In this document: in pieces, positions 45,604 through 55,269 of the stretch
Position numbering within the stretch: position 1 is the first letter of the stretch
How the letters are laid out: every line of letters starts with the position of its first letter
Assembly (NCBI GenBank): GCA_009841145.1
Contig: VXMJ01000073.1
Span: forward strand, 111,110-175,109
Length of the DNA stretch: 64,000 bases
Direction of reading: 5' to 3'
Source: Caldilineaceae bacterium SB0661_bin_34
GTDB taxonomy: Bacteria > Chloroflexota > Anaerolineae > Caldilineales > Caldilineaceae
Position numbers and translations under genes: made by a program
Notes under the pieces: model-generated
What the model saw: only the letters and a program-made list of their open reading frames with translations
Told to the model about the DNA's origin: nothing
The model's database searches: none

Positions 45604-46380
45604 TCAGCCTTCGGCGTCCCACCGGAACGTGAGCGGGGTCAGCACAAAACCCGCCATGCCCACCAAGGCCACCACCAGCGCCGATACCCATATCTGGTCG
45701 AATGTCTGGCCTGTCCAGACGGCAATCAGCAGGTCCACCACGTGGGTCATGGGATTGAGCTCGGTGGCGCGAAAAAGCCAGTCCGGGAACTGATCCCGCG
45801 GAATGGCGGAGCCCGAGGTGAAATACATCAGGAAGAAGAAGATGGAAGCCACCGTCTGCGTGGTGCTGGCGGAGTTGAACAGGCCGCCCAGCAGAAACCC
45901 GATGCTGCCGAAGGAGACAAAGGACAGCAGCAAGGCAAGCCCAAAGGGCAGAAGCTGTCCGAAAAACCGCAGCTCGAAGATCTGACGCGCCAGCACGAAC
46001 ATCACTGCATAGGAAAAGACAAAGATCGAAAAGTACATCAGTACCCGGACCGCGATTACCCAGGACAGAGACAGGGGCGACAGCTGCAGCATCCGGAACC
46101 AGCCGGTGGTGCGCTGGCTGGCCAGGAAAATGGGTGCGCTCTGCAGTGCAAGGTTGGCGATGATGAAGGCCACGAAGCCGGGAAAGAAAACCGACATGTA
46201 GGTGGTATCGACGGCCGTGCCGTCCGGTAACGTGAACTGGTGCGGATACCTGCCAAAAATTTCCCCGAGGATGGACAGAAGCAGGACTGGGAAGGCAAAC
46301 GTAAAAAAGGCGGCGGCCGGTTCACGCACGAAGATCAGCAGGTCGGTGCGGAACAGGGTCCGCATCATCTTGAAGTTCAT
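45604..46380 (-). CDS. ABC-2 type exporter permease
   Basis: Six hydrophobic segments in 258 residues, with an amphipathic N terminus (MRTLFRTDLLIFVREPAAAF). An ABC-2 signature region is FFLMYFTSGSAIPRDQFPDW in the second half. The gene is directly downstream of the ATPase, and the stop and start nearly overlap (TGA close to ATG 46380), so they form one exporter. Cargo may be a drug, polyketide, lipid or glycan. Confidence 0.9.
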   Translation of the reverse strand: MNFKMMRTLFRTDLLIFVREPAAAFFTFAFPVLLLSILGEIFGRYPHQFTLPDGTAVDTTYMSVFFPGFVAFIIANLALQSAPIFLASQRTTGWFRMLQLSPLSLSWVIAVRVLMYFSIFVFSYAVMFVLARQIFELRFFGQLLPFGLALLLSFVSFGSIGFLLGGLFNSASTTQTVASIFFFLMYFTSGSAIPRDQFPDWLFRATELNPMTHVVDLLIAVWTGQTFDQIWVSALVVALVGMAGFVLTPLTFRWDAEG

Positions 46381-46381
46381 G

Positions 46382-47356
46382 TCAGTCAACTCCGGTCCGA
46401 TAGGCGCGGCCGGTAGTCATCAGATACAGGTCCTCCAGGCGGGCCGGGCGCATTTCGAGGAACTCCTGGCCGGTCAGTTGCTTCAACTCGCCGTACAGCC
46501 GATCGGTGGTACCGAAGACGAACCATTCGTTCTCGACCTGCTCCACCTGGTGGGCATGGTCCAGCGCCAACAGCTTGTCTCGGTCCAAGTCCGGCGCGTG
46601 CGGCACCTTGACCAGAATCCGCATGCGGCGTTCCTCCATCAGGCGGCGCGGATTGCCCAATACCTGGATCCGTCCGTAATCCAGGAGGCAGAGCTGATCG
46701 CAGTGCTCTTCGGCTTCGTCCATGTAGTGGGTGGATACTAGGATGGTGCCGCCCTGCTCCTTGAACGCGTTCAGGTTGCGCCAGATGTTGTACCGGGCGA
46801 CCGGATCCAAACCGCTGGACGGTTCGTCCAAGATCAGCAGGCGAGGCCGGCCGACTTGGGCCAGGGCGATCATCAGCCGTCGACGCTGGCCGCCCGACAG
46901 CCGGGCGGTGCGTGCCTTCTGTCGTCCCCCGAGACCACACAGGGCAAGCGTTTCGTCCTTCGACAGCGGATTGTGGTGGAAGGACCGCCAGAGGTCCACG
47001 GCCTCACCGACGCGCAGGCGGGACGGCAGCAGTTCATTGTGTTGGGGCAGCACCCCGATCTCCCGGAACAGCTCACGCCGGTGTTGACGCGGCGGCCGGC
47101 CCAGCACCCGTACCGAGCCGTCGCTGGGTGTGCGCAGACCCTCGATGCATTCGATGGCAGTGGACTTGCCCGCGCCGTTGGGGCCCACCAGGCCAAAGAT
47201 CGTGCCAGCTTCCACCTGGAGGCTGACATCAGCGACCGCGGTGATGTCGCCGTAGTGTTTGACGAGGTTCGCAACCTCGATGACAAGGTCGGACACGGGA
47301 TGCGGGGATGCAGGGGCGAAAGGGATGGGCTCGGTGGTGCGAACCCTCTTTACCAA
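46382..47356 (-). CDS. ABC transporter ATPase (drug/ABC-2 exporter type)
   Basis: Walker A GPNGAGKST, signature LSGGQRRR, Walker B LLILDEPSSGLDP and the H-loop STHYMDEAEE are all present. The C-terminal 80 residues form the regulatory extension typical of ABC-2 partners. The frame starts 20 residues before the usual start, so the GTG at 47296 (VSDLVIEV) is an alternative. Paired with the permease downstream. Confidence 0.93.
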   Translation of the reverse strand: MVKRVRTTEPIPFAPASPHPVSDLVIEVANLVKHYGDITAVADVSLQVEAGTIFGLVGPNGAGKSTAIECIEGLRTPSDGSVRVLGRPPRQHRRELFREIGVLPQHNELLPSRLRVGEAVDLWRSFHHNPLSKDETLALCGLGGRQKARTARLSGGQRRRLMIALAQVGRPRLLILDEPSSGLDPVARYNIWRNLNAFKEQGGTILVSTHYMDEAEEHCDQLCLLDYGRIQVLGNPRRLMEERRMRILVKVPHAPDLDRDKLLALDHAHQVEQVENEWFVFGTTDRLYGELKQLTGQEFLEMRPARLEDLYLMTTGRAYRTGVD

Positions 47357-47494
47357 CGTGCATGACCGGGATTCGGTTGCAGGCGGAAAGCCAGATTGGC
47401 GAGGGCGGGGAACGGCGGAAGGCAGGACTATAATGGCTTTCCCCGGAAGGACCGCAATTGCGGTACCCGTTCGCCAACGGAGATCCCACTGTCC

Positions 47495-48979
47495 ATGAAA
47501 GCGATCATGGTGATGCTCGATTCACTGAATCGACGCCTGCTCCCGCCCTACGGCTGCGACTGGACGCACGCGCCCAACTTCAGCCGGCTGGCGGAGCGGA
47601 CCGTCCGCTTCGACAGCTGCTACGTGGGCAGCATGCCCTGCATGCCGGCTCGGCGCGAACTGCACACCGGCCGCTACAACTTCCTGCACCGCAGCTGGGG
47701 ACCGCTGGAGCCGTTCGACGATTCCATGCCGGCCGCCCTGTCACGGGAGGGGGTCTATACCCACCTGACCAGTGACCACTACCACTACTGGGAGGACGGC
47801 GGCGCGACCTACCACACGCAGTACCGGTCGTGGGAGTTCCACCGCGGCCAGGAGGGGGATCCCTGGATCGGCCAGGTGGCGGACCCTGACATCCCGGACT
47901 GCATCGCACCGCGTGAGGGCATCAAGTGGCGGCAGGACTGGGTCAACCGGCTGTACATGGCGCGCGAGCAGGATCAACCCCAGGCCAAGACCATGGCCTC
48001 CGGCCTGGATTTCATCGAGCGCAACCATGATCAGGACAGCTGGTTCCTGCAGATCGAAACCTTCGATCCCCACGAGCCGTTCTACACGAGCCAACACTAC
48101 AAGGACCTGTATCCCGATGATTGGGACGGGGATCACTTCGACTGGCCGCCCTACCGGGAGGTGGAGGAGGACGAGGCCACAGTGCGCCACATGCGCCACC
48201 AGTACGTGGCACTCCTGAGCATGTGCGACCGATACCTCGGCGAGGTACTGGATCAGATGGATCGGCATGACATGTGGAACGACACCATGCTGATCGTCTG
48301 CACCGATCACGGGTTCTTCCTGGGGGAAAAGGACTGGTGGGCCAAGTTGGTGCCGCCCTGGTACAACGAACTGGCCAACACTCCCCTCTTTGTTTGGGAT
48401 CCCCGCTGCCGCCGCGCCGGCGAAAGCCGCAGCCAGCTGGTGCAGATGATTGACATGGCCCCCACACTGCTCGACTTCTTCGGCGTCGACATTCCCGCCG
48501 ACACCCAGGGTGTGCCCCTGGGCCCGGTGCTGGCCGACAACGCGCCCACCCGTGAGGCGGTCCTGTACGGCCACTTCGGTGGCCAGGTCAATGTCACTGA
48601 CGGCCGCCATGTCTACATGCGCGGGAATCGCGTGGGGGATGACTACCCCCTGTATGACTACACGCTGATGCCAACCCGCATGGACAATCGGTTCCGCCCC
48701 GAGGACCTGCAGGATACGGGACTGGCCCGTCCCTTCGGTTTCACCAAGGGCTGTCCGGTCCTGCGCATCCCGGCGCAGCCGTTCCAGGCCCAGCGTGGCC
48801 GGCCTCCGCATCCCAGCATGCTCTTCGATTTGGAGACGGATCCAGATCAGACCAACCCCCTTCAGGATCCGGAACTGGAGCGTCGCATGCAGGATCTGAT
48901 GGTGGGCGTGATGCTGGAGTCCGAGGCGCCTCCCGAACAGTACCGCCGCATCGGCCTCGACCATCTGGTCGACTTCTGA
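47495..48979 (+). CDS. Sulfatase (formylglycine-dependent), second copy
   Basis: 494 residues. KAIMVMLDSLNRRLLPPYG supplies the first metal ligands. The active-site motif CMPARRELHTGRYNF has Cys49 for conversion to formylglycine. IVCTDHGFFLGEK and DMAPTLLDFFGVDI are typical of the alkaline phosphatase superfamily. No signal peptide. GGAGA lies 12 bases upstream. First of a three-gene run sulfatase - DHDPS-like aldolase - sulfatase on the same strand with gaps of 25 and 35 bases, suggesting an operon. Confidence 0.92.
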   Translation: MKAIMVMLDSLNRRLLPPYGCDWTHAPNFSRLAERTVRFDSCYVGSMPCMPARRELHTGRYNFLHRSWGPLEPFDDSMPAALSREGVYTHLTSDHYHYWEDGGATYHTQYRSWEFHRGQEGDPWIGQVADPDIPDCIAPREGIKWRQDWVNRLYMAREQDQPQAKTMASGLDFIERNHDQDSWFLQIETFDPHEPFYTSQHYKDLYPDDWDGDHFDWPPYREVEEDEATVRHMRHQYVALLSMCDRYLGEVLDQMDRHDMWNDTMLIVCTDHGFFLGEKDWWAKLVPPWYNELANTPLFVWDPRCRRAGESRSQLVQMIDMAPTLLDFFGVDIPADTQGVPLGPVLADNAPTREAVLYGHFGGQVNVTDGRHVYMRGNRVGDDYPLYDYTLMPTRMDNRFRPEDLQDTGLARPFGFTKGCPVLRIPAQPFQAQRGRPPHPSMLFDLETDPDQTNPLQDPELERRMQDLMVGVMLESEAPPEQYRRIGLDHLVDF

Positions 48980-49004
48980 CCTTTCTTCCGTTTAGATCCT
49001 GCCC

Positions 49005-49898
49005 ATGACCCATCTGCAGGGCGCGTGGCCCGCGCTCATGACACCGCATGCCTTGGATGGAGGACCCAACCTGACGGCCCTGCGCGCCCTGGTGCGCCAT
49101 CTCCTGACCAAGGAGATAGGAGGCTTCTACGTCAACGGCACGACCGGTGAGGGGGTCTTCATGTCCGTCGCGGGCCGGGAACAGGTGTTGGAAACCGTCC
49201 TGGACGAGGTGGCCGGTCGGGTGCCGGTGGTCAGCCACGTGGGTGCCATGGCCGCCGGCGATGCTTTCCGTCTGGCCGGGCATGCGGCGACCTGCGGCGC
49301 CGACGGCTTTGCCAGCATCATCCCACCCCTGTACAACAGTCCCGGGGCCGTGGAGGCGTACTACCGCCAACTGGCGGCTGCGGCACCGGACCTGCCGTTC
49401 TTCATGTACATCATCAACGCGTCGGTGCCTATCCTGCCCTTGGTGGAAGCCCTGCTCGACATTCCCAACCTTGCCGGTGGCAAGTACACCGGGCCGAACA
49501 TGTTCGAGTTCCGTCGGGTGTTGGATGCGGGGGTCGGCAGGGACGCGTGGAGTCTGTCCTCGGGCATGGACGAAATGTGTGTGGCCGCGGTTCTGGCCGG
49601 CTCCGTAGGCAACATCGGATCAACCCTGAACTTCATGCCCGGTGCCTACGCCCGCATGCGGTCCCTGGTGGTCGAGGGGCGAACCAAGGAGGCCATGCAG
49701 CTGCAGCTGCGGGCCAACCGAGTGACCGCCATCATGATTGACCATGGATTCGGGGGCGCCCTGTATACGGTGATGAAGCATCTGGGCATTGACGCCGGGA
49801 GACCGCGTCTGCCCAACCTTGAGCAGAACGCAGCGGATGCCGCAACGATGCTCCGAACTCTGCAGCAGGCCGGTCTCGACGATCTGGCCGCCATGTAG
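49005..49898 (+). CDS. DHDPS/N-acetylneuraminate lyase-family aldolase
   Basis: TIM-barrel class I aldolase, 297 residues. The NGTTGEG loop (residues 44-50) binds the keto acid. Lys160 in GGKYTGPN should form the Schiff base, and Tyr135 in FFMYIIN is the catalytic Tyr. Family members cleave 2-keto-3-deoxy sugar acids or sialic acids. Between two sulfatases and near an enolase-superfamily dehydratase, it probably handles a 2-keto-3-deoxy acid from a desulfated sugar; this is inferred from context. Confidence 0.88.
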   Translation: MTHLQGAWPALMTPHALDGGPNLTALRALVRHLLTKEIGGFYVNGTTGEGVFMSVAGREQVLETVLDEVAGRVPVVSHVGAMAAGDAFRLAGHAATCGADGFASIIPPLYNSPGAVEAYYRQLAAAAPDLPFFMYIINASVPILPLVEALLDIPNLAGGKYTGPNMFEFRRVLDAGVGRDAWSLSSGMDEMCVAAVLAGSVGNIGSTLNFMPGAYARMRSLVVEGRTKEAMQLQLRANRVTAIMIDHGFGGALYTVMKHLGIDAGRPRLPNLEQNAADAATMLRTLQQAGLDDLAAM

Positions 49899-49933
49899 TT
49901 TCCATACAAGATCCATCAATAGCCGGAAAGGCC

Positions 49934-51214
49934 ATGTCCAGACCCAACATCATCTACCTCCACTCCCACGACACGGGCCGCTATATCAGCCCGTACGGTT
50001 ACCGGTTGCCCACGCCCAACCTCCAGCGGCTGGCCGAGGAAGGCGTGGTGTTTCGCAATGCCTTCAATGCCGCGCCCACTTGTTCTCCCAGCCGGGCCGC
50101 TCTGCTGACCGGGGCCAGTCCCCACAGCAGCGGCCAGCTTGGCCTGACCAATCGGGGCTTCAACCTGCGGGACACGCACAAGCATCTGTGCCATACCCTC
50201 AAGGGGGCCGGCTACCGAACGGCCCTGTTCGGTGTTACGCACCTGCATGTGAACCACGATCTGCTCGGGTACGACGAACGGTATACGGACCGCGCCTGGG
50301 GTGGCAACGGCATCACCGACGAGGCGGTTGCGTATTTGCGACGGGACCATGACGAGCCTTTCTTCGTGGCCATCGGCTACGGTGAGACCCACCGGGTGTT
50401 TCCAGAGCCGGCCGCGGACATCAATCCGTCCTTTCTGCAGCCGCCGGCACCATTGCCGGATGTGCCGGCGGTCCGGGAGGACATGGCGGCCTACGCCACG
50501 ATGGTGCGCACGCTGGACGGCTACTATGGCCGCATCCTGGACACCCTCGATGAGCAGGGACTGGCAGCCAACACCCTCGTAATCGCGACCACGGACCACG
50601 GCTTGGCCTTTCCCTTGATGAAGTGCCGGCTGACCGATCACGGCATGGGGGTGTTGTTGATCGTGCGCGGACCCGGCTTTGGCGGCGGCCGGGCGATCGA
50701 TGGCCTTGTATCCCAAATCGACCTCTATCCGACTCTCTGCGAGATTGCGGGAATTGAGCCGCCCGACTGGCTGGAAGGTACGAGCCTGATGCCGTTGGTG
50801 GACGGCTCAGCGCAGGAGGTCAACGACGAGATCTTCTCGGAAGTGACTTATCACGCGGCCTACGAACCCAAACGGGCGGTGCGGACGCAGCGCTACAAGT
50901 ACGTGCGACGCTACGACCCGCAGGACACGGCGCCGATGGCCAACATCGATCCCAGCATTTCCAAGGACGTGATGGTGGACCACGGCCTGCCGAGCCGACC
51001 GCCGGGCCGGGAACAGCTGTACGACCTGATCTGGGATCCGCACGAAGCCTGCAACTTGGCCGGTGATCCGGACAGTGCTGCGATTCTGGAGGATCTGCGC
51101 GGGCGCCTGGACCGTTGGATGGAGACCACCTCGGATCCCCTGTTGGACGGTTCGGTACCACAGCCGCCCGATACCTGGATCAATCCCCACGCCGATCTGC
51201 ATCCGCACGAATGA
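49934..51214 (+). CDS. Sulfatase (formylglycine-dependent), third copy
   Basis: 426 residues. NIIYLHSHDTGRYISPYGY provides metal ligands (Asp13). The motif CSPSRAALLTGASPHSSGQ has Cys50. ATTDHGLAFP and DGLVSQIDLYPTLCEIAG match sulfatases of the SGSH/N-sulfoglucosamine type by general pattern, though exact specificity is not readable. A C-terminal region with RTQRYKYVRRYDP is typical. It follows the aldolase gene by 35 bases. Confidence 0.92.
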   Translation: MSRPNIIYLHSHDTGRYISPYGYRLPTPNLQRLAEEGVVFRNAFNAAPTCSPSRAALLTGASPHSSGQLGLTNRGFNLRDTHKHLCHTLKGAGYRTALFGVTHLHVNHDLLGYDERYTDRAWGGNGITDEAVAYLRRDHDEPFFVAIGYGETHRVFPEPAADINPSFLQPPAPLPDVPAVREDMAAYATMVRTLDGYYGRILDTLDEQGLAANTLVIATTDHGLAFPLMKCRLTDHGMGVLLIVRGPGFGGGRAIDGLVSQIDLYPTLCEIAGIEPPDWLEGTSLMPLVDGSAQEVNDEIFSEVTYHAAYEPKRAVRTQRYKYVRRYDPQDTAPMANIDPSISKDVMVDHGLPSRPPGREQLYDLIWDPHEACNLAGDPDSAAILEDLRGRLDRWMETTSDPLLDGSVPQPPDTWINPHADLHPHE

Positions 51215-51469
51215 CGGCGGGATTGATCGGGCCTGACGTTTGGGAAGCCGGCCGGACCGGCAGGGACGATTCGGCGGCAGACGGCAGTTCTCAATTTCCG
51301 CGAGCCGTGATCTGGTTGAAGCGGCGGCCAGCCGTTGCAGGAAGTTGAGGTCCGTTTCCTGCTTTGGGCCCCGGGTCGGATGCCGTCACGACATGAGCCG
51401 TTCGGAACGGCCTCAATGCCCGTAGGATCCGATTGGAGTGTGGTTGCGCGCCCTTGACCAAGCCCCTGC

Positions 51470-52207
51470 TCACTCGGCAGGTGTATCTGGTGTGGCAAGG
51501 GGACTTCGGTCCACCAGGTCCATCACCCGCAGACCTTGCTGCAGACAGGCTGTCGCGGTCGCATCCCATTCCCACGGATGGCCGGCGCGCGACTCCAACT
51601 GCCGTCCGTCAACATTGTCCAGGTCGTCCGGCACCGGGTTCACGAGACGCATGGCCAACCGGTAGAGAGGAGGTTCCCCGCCCGGCTGGTCGAACGCGTA
51701 GAGCCGGTTGAACGGTGTCAGGGCCATCGCCAGATCCGCGTCGTCCAACCGCTGCAAAAGTGCGCAACAGTCCACGTAGTCGCGAACCGCGTTGCGGCGG
51801 ATCACCAAAAAGCCCTTGATGCGCAGTATTTCTGCATACGTGGGCACGCGAATCGACCGTCCTTGAAAGGTAATCGTTTCTGCCTCCAGCGGATCGGGCC
51901 GGAGCAATTGGCGCAGGCCCATGCGAATTCCGTGCAGACTGCCGAGGATCAGAACCGGCTCTCGAATCCTTGCCGTGTGCCAACCCGGTGTGGCATCCAG
52001 CAGGTCCGTGATTTCGGCGAACTGATTCTCAAGGTCCGACAGGACATGGTCCGAGTCGTGGGAATACCGGTGGCCTGCCGCCAGCGCGGCCGCCGTACCG
52101 CCGACCAATACCGAATCGCCCACCACGGCCTGCAAGTCGGCGGTCGCCAACAGCAGTCGGTGCCACGCGCGGCGGGCAGCGTCGGGAACGTCAGGCGTGC
52201 TTTGCAT
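51470..52207 (-). CDS. AbiEii-like nucleotidyltransferase (possible toxin)
   Basis: 245 residues. The N-terminal third has VLVGGTAAALAAGHRYSHDS followed by DHVL, matching GG(T/S)x nucleotidyltransferase loops with paired acids as in AbiEii/AbiGii proteins. RIKGFLVIRRNAVRDYVDC fits the helical second half. AbiEii toxins transfer nucleotides to tRNA acceptor ends and are paired with an upstream antitoxin gene. Start ATG 52207 overlaps the end of the upstream gene by 17 bases, fitting a coupled two-gene unit. Weak similarity, so function is provisional. Confidence 0.6.
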   Translation of the reverse strand: MQSTPDVPDAARRAWHRLLLATADLQAVVGDSVLVGGTAAALAAGHRYSHDSDHVLSDLENQFAEITDLLDATPGWHTARIREPVLILGSLHGIRMGLRQLLRPDPLEAETITFQGRSIRVPTYAEILRIKGFLVIRRNAVRDYVDCCALLQRLDDADLAMALTPFNRLYAFDQPGGEPPLYRLAMRLVNPVPDDLDNVDGRQLESRAGHPWEWDATATACLQQGLRVMDLVDRSPLATPDTPAE

Positions 52208-52664
52208 ACTGAAACCAGAACCCGTAGGAAAAAGCATCGTACGGATGGTTCAGGTTGTCCTCGGACACTCTGCGTACCAGGGTACGCACGGCAGGTTCCC
52301 TGCGGATCCGTTGCCGCAGTGCGGCGTGCTGCGCGAGGCTGCCGTGCTCGATGCACCGGACAATCGCCTCGTAGGATGGCGTGTTCTCCAAGGCACGCTC
52401 AGGGCTGCCATCCCACAGGGGTGGAGGGTGGTCAAGACATTCGTGGCGGGGAATTCCGTGTCGCCGGGTGTAGGCGCGCAAATTCCCGGCTGTCCACTGC
52501 TTGCCGGTAGCGGTGAGGATTCCTGCCGCATTGAGTTGCCCGGCGGCTTGTGCATATGTCTTCAGTTGCCACGAGCGCATCCGGAGCGCGGCCCGGACGC
52601 GATCGGCGTGACTGACTTCCGGAACTTGACCGTACTCACTTGGCTGGGAATCGAATGTTCGCAT
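52191..52664 (-). CDS. Unknown protein, partner of the nucleotidyltransferase
   Basis: About 157 residues if ATG 52664 is used (the frame is open to 52823). A segment AGQLNAAGILTATGKQWTAG continuing NLRAYTRRHG resembles the recombinase-linked helical domain of large serine recombinases. No catalytic domain is seen. The rest is charged and helical, ending NHPYDAFSYGFWFQYAKHA. The 17-base overlap with the downstream nucleotidyltransferase suggests an antitoxin or regulator role. It is not a recognisable AbiEi antitoxin. Confidence 0.5.
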   Translation of the reverse strand: MRTFDSQPSEYGQVPEVSHADRVRAALRMRSWQLKTYAQAAGQLNAAGILTATGKQWTAGNLRAYTRRHGIPRHECLDHPPPLWDGSPERALENTPSYEAIVRCIEHGSLAQHAALRQRIRREPAVRTLVRRVSEDNLNHPYDAFSYGFWFQYAKHA

Positions 52665-52989
52665 GTCGACTTGGGCAGGTTCGTGATTGAGATCGCCTGA
52701 TGAATGCCCGTAACAGGAAACAGACTCTTGTATCACCATGGCCGGTTGCGGGGTTGCCAGCTGCAGATCTTGGCAGGGCCGAACTGGGCAACGGTATGCA
52801 AGTCTAATCGGAAGGTGGCGCAAGCCGCGTCAGTCCATTTCAAAAATCCGGCCATTGCGTAACCAACGTCGGACCGAGGGTCTTCCATGGCACGGTCGCG
52901 AAAGGTCGGGACTGGTCAGTTCATGCCGCGTCCTGACGGCTATCCTGTCTACAATGCGATCTACGATCGACCAACCCATTCCCACGATC

Positions 52990-54054
52990 ATGGCTAAATC
53001 CACTTCCGGCCTGTCGCCAACATTCGGTTCGTCCGTTCCCGAACGGTTCCGGCTTGGAGCAGAGGCAATCCGTCTTACCCCGGAGGCCTTGCAAAAGACC
53101 GGACGGAGCTACCGCTCGCGTCCCAACACTCCTCGGCTACGGTTGCCCTGGGAGGACAATGTGCGGGTTCGGTGGAATCTGCATACGAACGTCATTGAAG
53201 GAAGCATGCTGCTCTATGGTCAGGCGGCCATCATCCTTCTGGGACTGGAAGCGACCGGCAACGAGGAAATGATCCATATTTCACGTGAACGGGATGTGCA
53301 CGAGTTGATCGGACACGACGCAGCGGTCCAGAACCTGCAACGACACGCGGCGTCCGGGTCGGTTCTTGGCGAGGATGAGTTGCGGGCGTGGCATCGCGAC
53401 CTGCTGCCGCTGCATCCGGAACGGGGGCATTGGAAGTCTCAGCCTAATGGAGTGTTTGCGTTGGACGGTCGCTTCTATGTGTTTGCCCCCCCAGAGGTGG
53501 TTCCCGTTGCCATGGAACAGCATGTGAAGGCGATGGATTCCGGTTTGAGAGCCTGCGTGGAGTGTGATGAGGACATCGCTGCAGTCCTTGCTCGCTTGCA
53601 CATCGAGTACCTTGCCCTCCATCCCTTTGCGGATGGCAATGGCCGCACTGGCCGTCTGCTACTGTCCTGGCTCTGCCTGCGTGCAGGTTATCCAGTGCCG
53701 ATCGTGCCATCCGATGTGCGTGAGGTGTACTTTGAAGCGGTGGAAATGGGAGTCAAATACGATGATCCCTTGCCGTTGCGAATGCTCCTGGCTGCTTGCT
53801 TGATGCGTGAAATGGACTTCGCAATCGCGGCCGCGAACGGATATTGTGACCCGACGTTTCGCAATGCTGTAGCCGACCCAAATCTGCCGCCTGGCGCTGG
53901 GGGACCTCTGTTTCCCGAGGCGTTGCGCCGTGCGCGGCGCGGTCCGATTCCCCTAACTGCAGCGGAATGGGAAGCCAAGATCGGCTCCCAAGTTGCCCGA
54001 ATCCGAAATACCTGCACTTTGGGGTCCAATTTCTATTCCAAATTGCAGATATGA
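52990..54054 (+). CDS. Fic-domain protein (class II, with inhibitory helix)
   Basis: Fic enzymes AMPylate target proteins. The active-site motif HPFADGNGRTGR begins at residue 211. An N-terminal inhibitory motif TNVIEG (residues 66-71, pattern S/T-x3-E-G/N) is present, so the enzyme is self-inhibited. DNVRVRWNLHTNVIEGSM is repeated nearly exactly in the next gene. 354 residues. The C-terminal tail past the Fic core is not recognised. Its stop overlaps the next ATG (ATGA at 54051), predicting coupled translation. Confidence 0.9.
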   Translation: MAKSTSGLSPTFGSSVPERFRLGAEAIRLTPEALQKTGRSYRSRPNTPRLRLPWEDNVRVRWNLHTNVIEGSMLLYGQAAIILLGLEATGNEEMIHISRERDVHELIGHDAAVQNLQRHAASGSVLGEDELRAWHRDLLPLHPERGHWKSQPNGVFALDGRFYVFAPPEVVPVAMEQHVKAMDSGLRACVECDEDIAAVLARLHIEYLALHPFADGNGRTGRLLLSWLCLRAGYPVPIVPSDVREVYFEAVEMGVKYDDPLPLRMLLAACLMREMDFAIAAANGYCDPTFRNAVADPNLPPGAGGPLFPEALRRARRGPIPLTAAEWEAKIGSQVARIRNTCTLGSNFYSKLQI

Positions 54055-54940
54055 ATTGGGACGAATTTTGCCTTGGGGTTGCACCGGAACGCATCATCCC
54101 TGCTGCGCTAGTGGATCTACAACGACACAATACGCGAGCCGGCCCGCACTCATGGAGGGTGCCTTACGCGAATACCAAGACAACGTGCGCGTCCGCTGGA
54201 ATTTGCACACGAACGCTATTGAAGGAAGTACGCTGTCGTTTGCAAACACGGCCACCCTTCTGTTGGGTGCACCTGAGACGCTTCCGAAATGGAACACCGA
54301 GTCGAACCCACGAGGAGACCGGGACATTGCTGAAATGCGCGGCCACAATGAAGCGGCAACGAATCTACTGGCCTATGTCGATTCCGGAGAACCGTTGACG
54401 CAGGCTGCCCTATGCCACTGGCACAGATTGCTGCTTCCAACCCACACTGATGTCGGGCAATGGAAGCGCGAGCCAAATGTGATTGCCAATCCCGATGGCC
54501 GTCCTGGAAGGCAGTTGGCACCACCAAGCGAAGTCCCCAACTTGATGCAGGAGTTCTTCGACGACGTGAATGCATGGGTGGCACAAGTCAACCACAACCC
54601 TCATAATCCCGAACTGGACGTTCCAATGGGGTTGGCTGTGTCGCATGGCCGGTACATCGGAGTTCACCCGTTTCCCGACGGCAACGGCCGTACAGGCCGG
54701 CTCATCATGAGTTGGATGGCATTGCGCGTTGGGTATCCGGTTCCAATCATTCCGGTCAGTGAAAGGTCACTGTACATTCACGCCGTAGAAGCCTCCATGG
54801 GCAACAATCCGTATCCGCTGCGCACATTGCTGGCTGCCTGTCTGACGCATGAGATGGACTTCGCAATTGCAGTCGCGGAAGGTCGTTGCGATGGGTCTGT
54901 ACGCAATCGGGACGCGGACCCGCATCTCCTGCCGCCATAA
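54051..54940 (+). pseudogene. Second Fic-domain gene, frameshifted near its 5' end
   Basis: ATG 54051 overlaps the first Fic stop. That frame gives MNWDEFCLGVAPERIIPAAL and WRVPYAN before losing homology. From about 54152 a different frame gives DNVRVRWNLHTNAIEGSTL with the inhibitory motif, then HPFPDGNGRTGR and the rest of a Fic domain. One missing base between about 54155 and 54185 explains the shift. Alternatively a shorter protein starts at ATG 54152 (262 aa) and still contains the full Fic core. The C terminus matches the first copy (LLAACLTHEMDFAIAVAEGR). The two genes are a tandem duplication. Confidence 0.7.
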
Positions 54941-55269
54941 CTCCGTGAGACTACTTTCCCGCAGATCCCAGACAGGTTGCGGGATCGTCCACGCATCCGC
55001 TTGTCCGGCCTGACACGGCAGAGGAGGCGATGCAGCTGTTCCATGCGGGACGCAGAGCCGTCGTCGGACTGACGGATCGAGAGACCCCGCATGGCTTGTG
55101 TCAGAATCGCGAAGTCGGTGTTGAAACTTGCCTTGCCCGTTTGTAGCTGGACAGGGATTGCAGAACCTGTCCCCCGCTTGTGCTCCATATTGCACAAGGG
55201 AAGGCCGAAACAGGCGGGACCGGCAGTGAACCTCACCGTATATATCCACTCAGTCTTGATCCCACTGCC
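54941..55269. other. Intergenic region, no gene recognised
   Basis: Some 329 bases between the second Fic copy and the GH51 gene. The AT-richer last 40 bases (CCGTATATATCC) may contain the promoter for the glycosidase. Confidence 0.35.
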
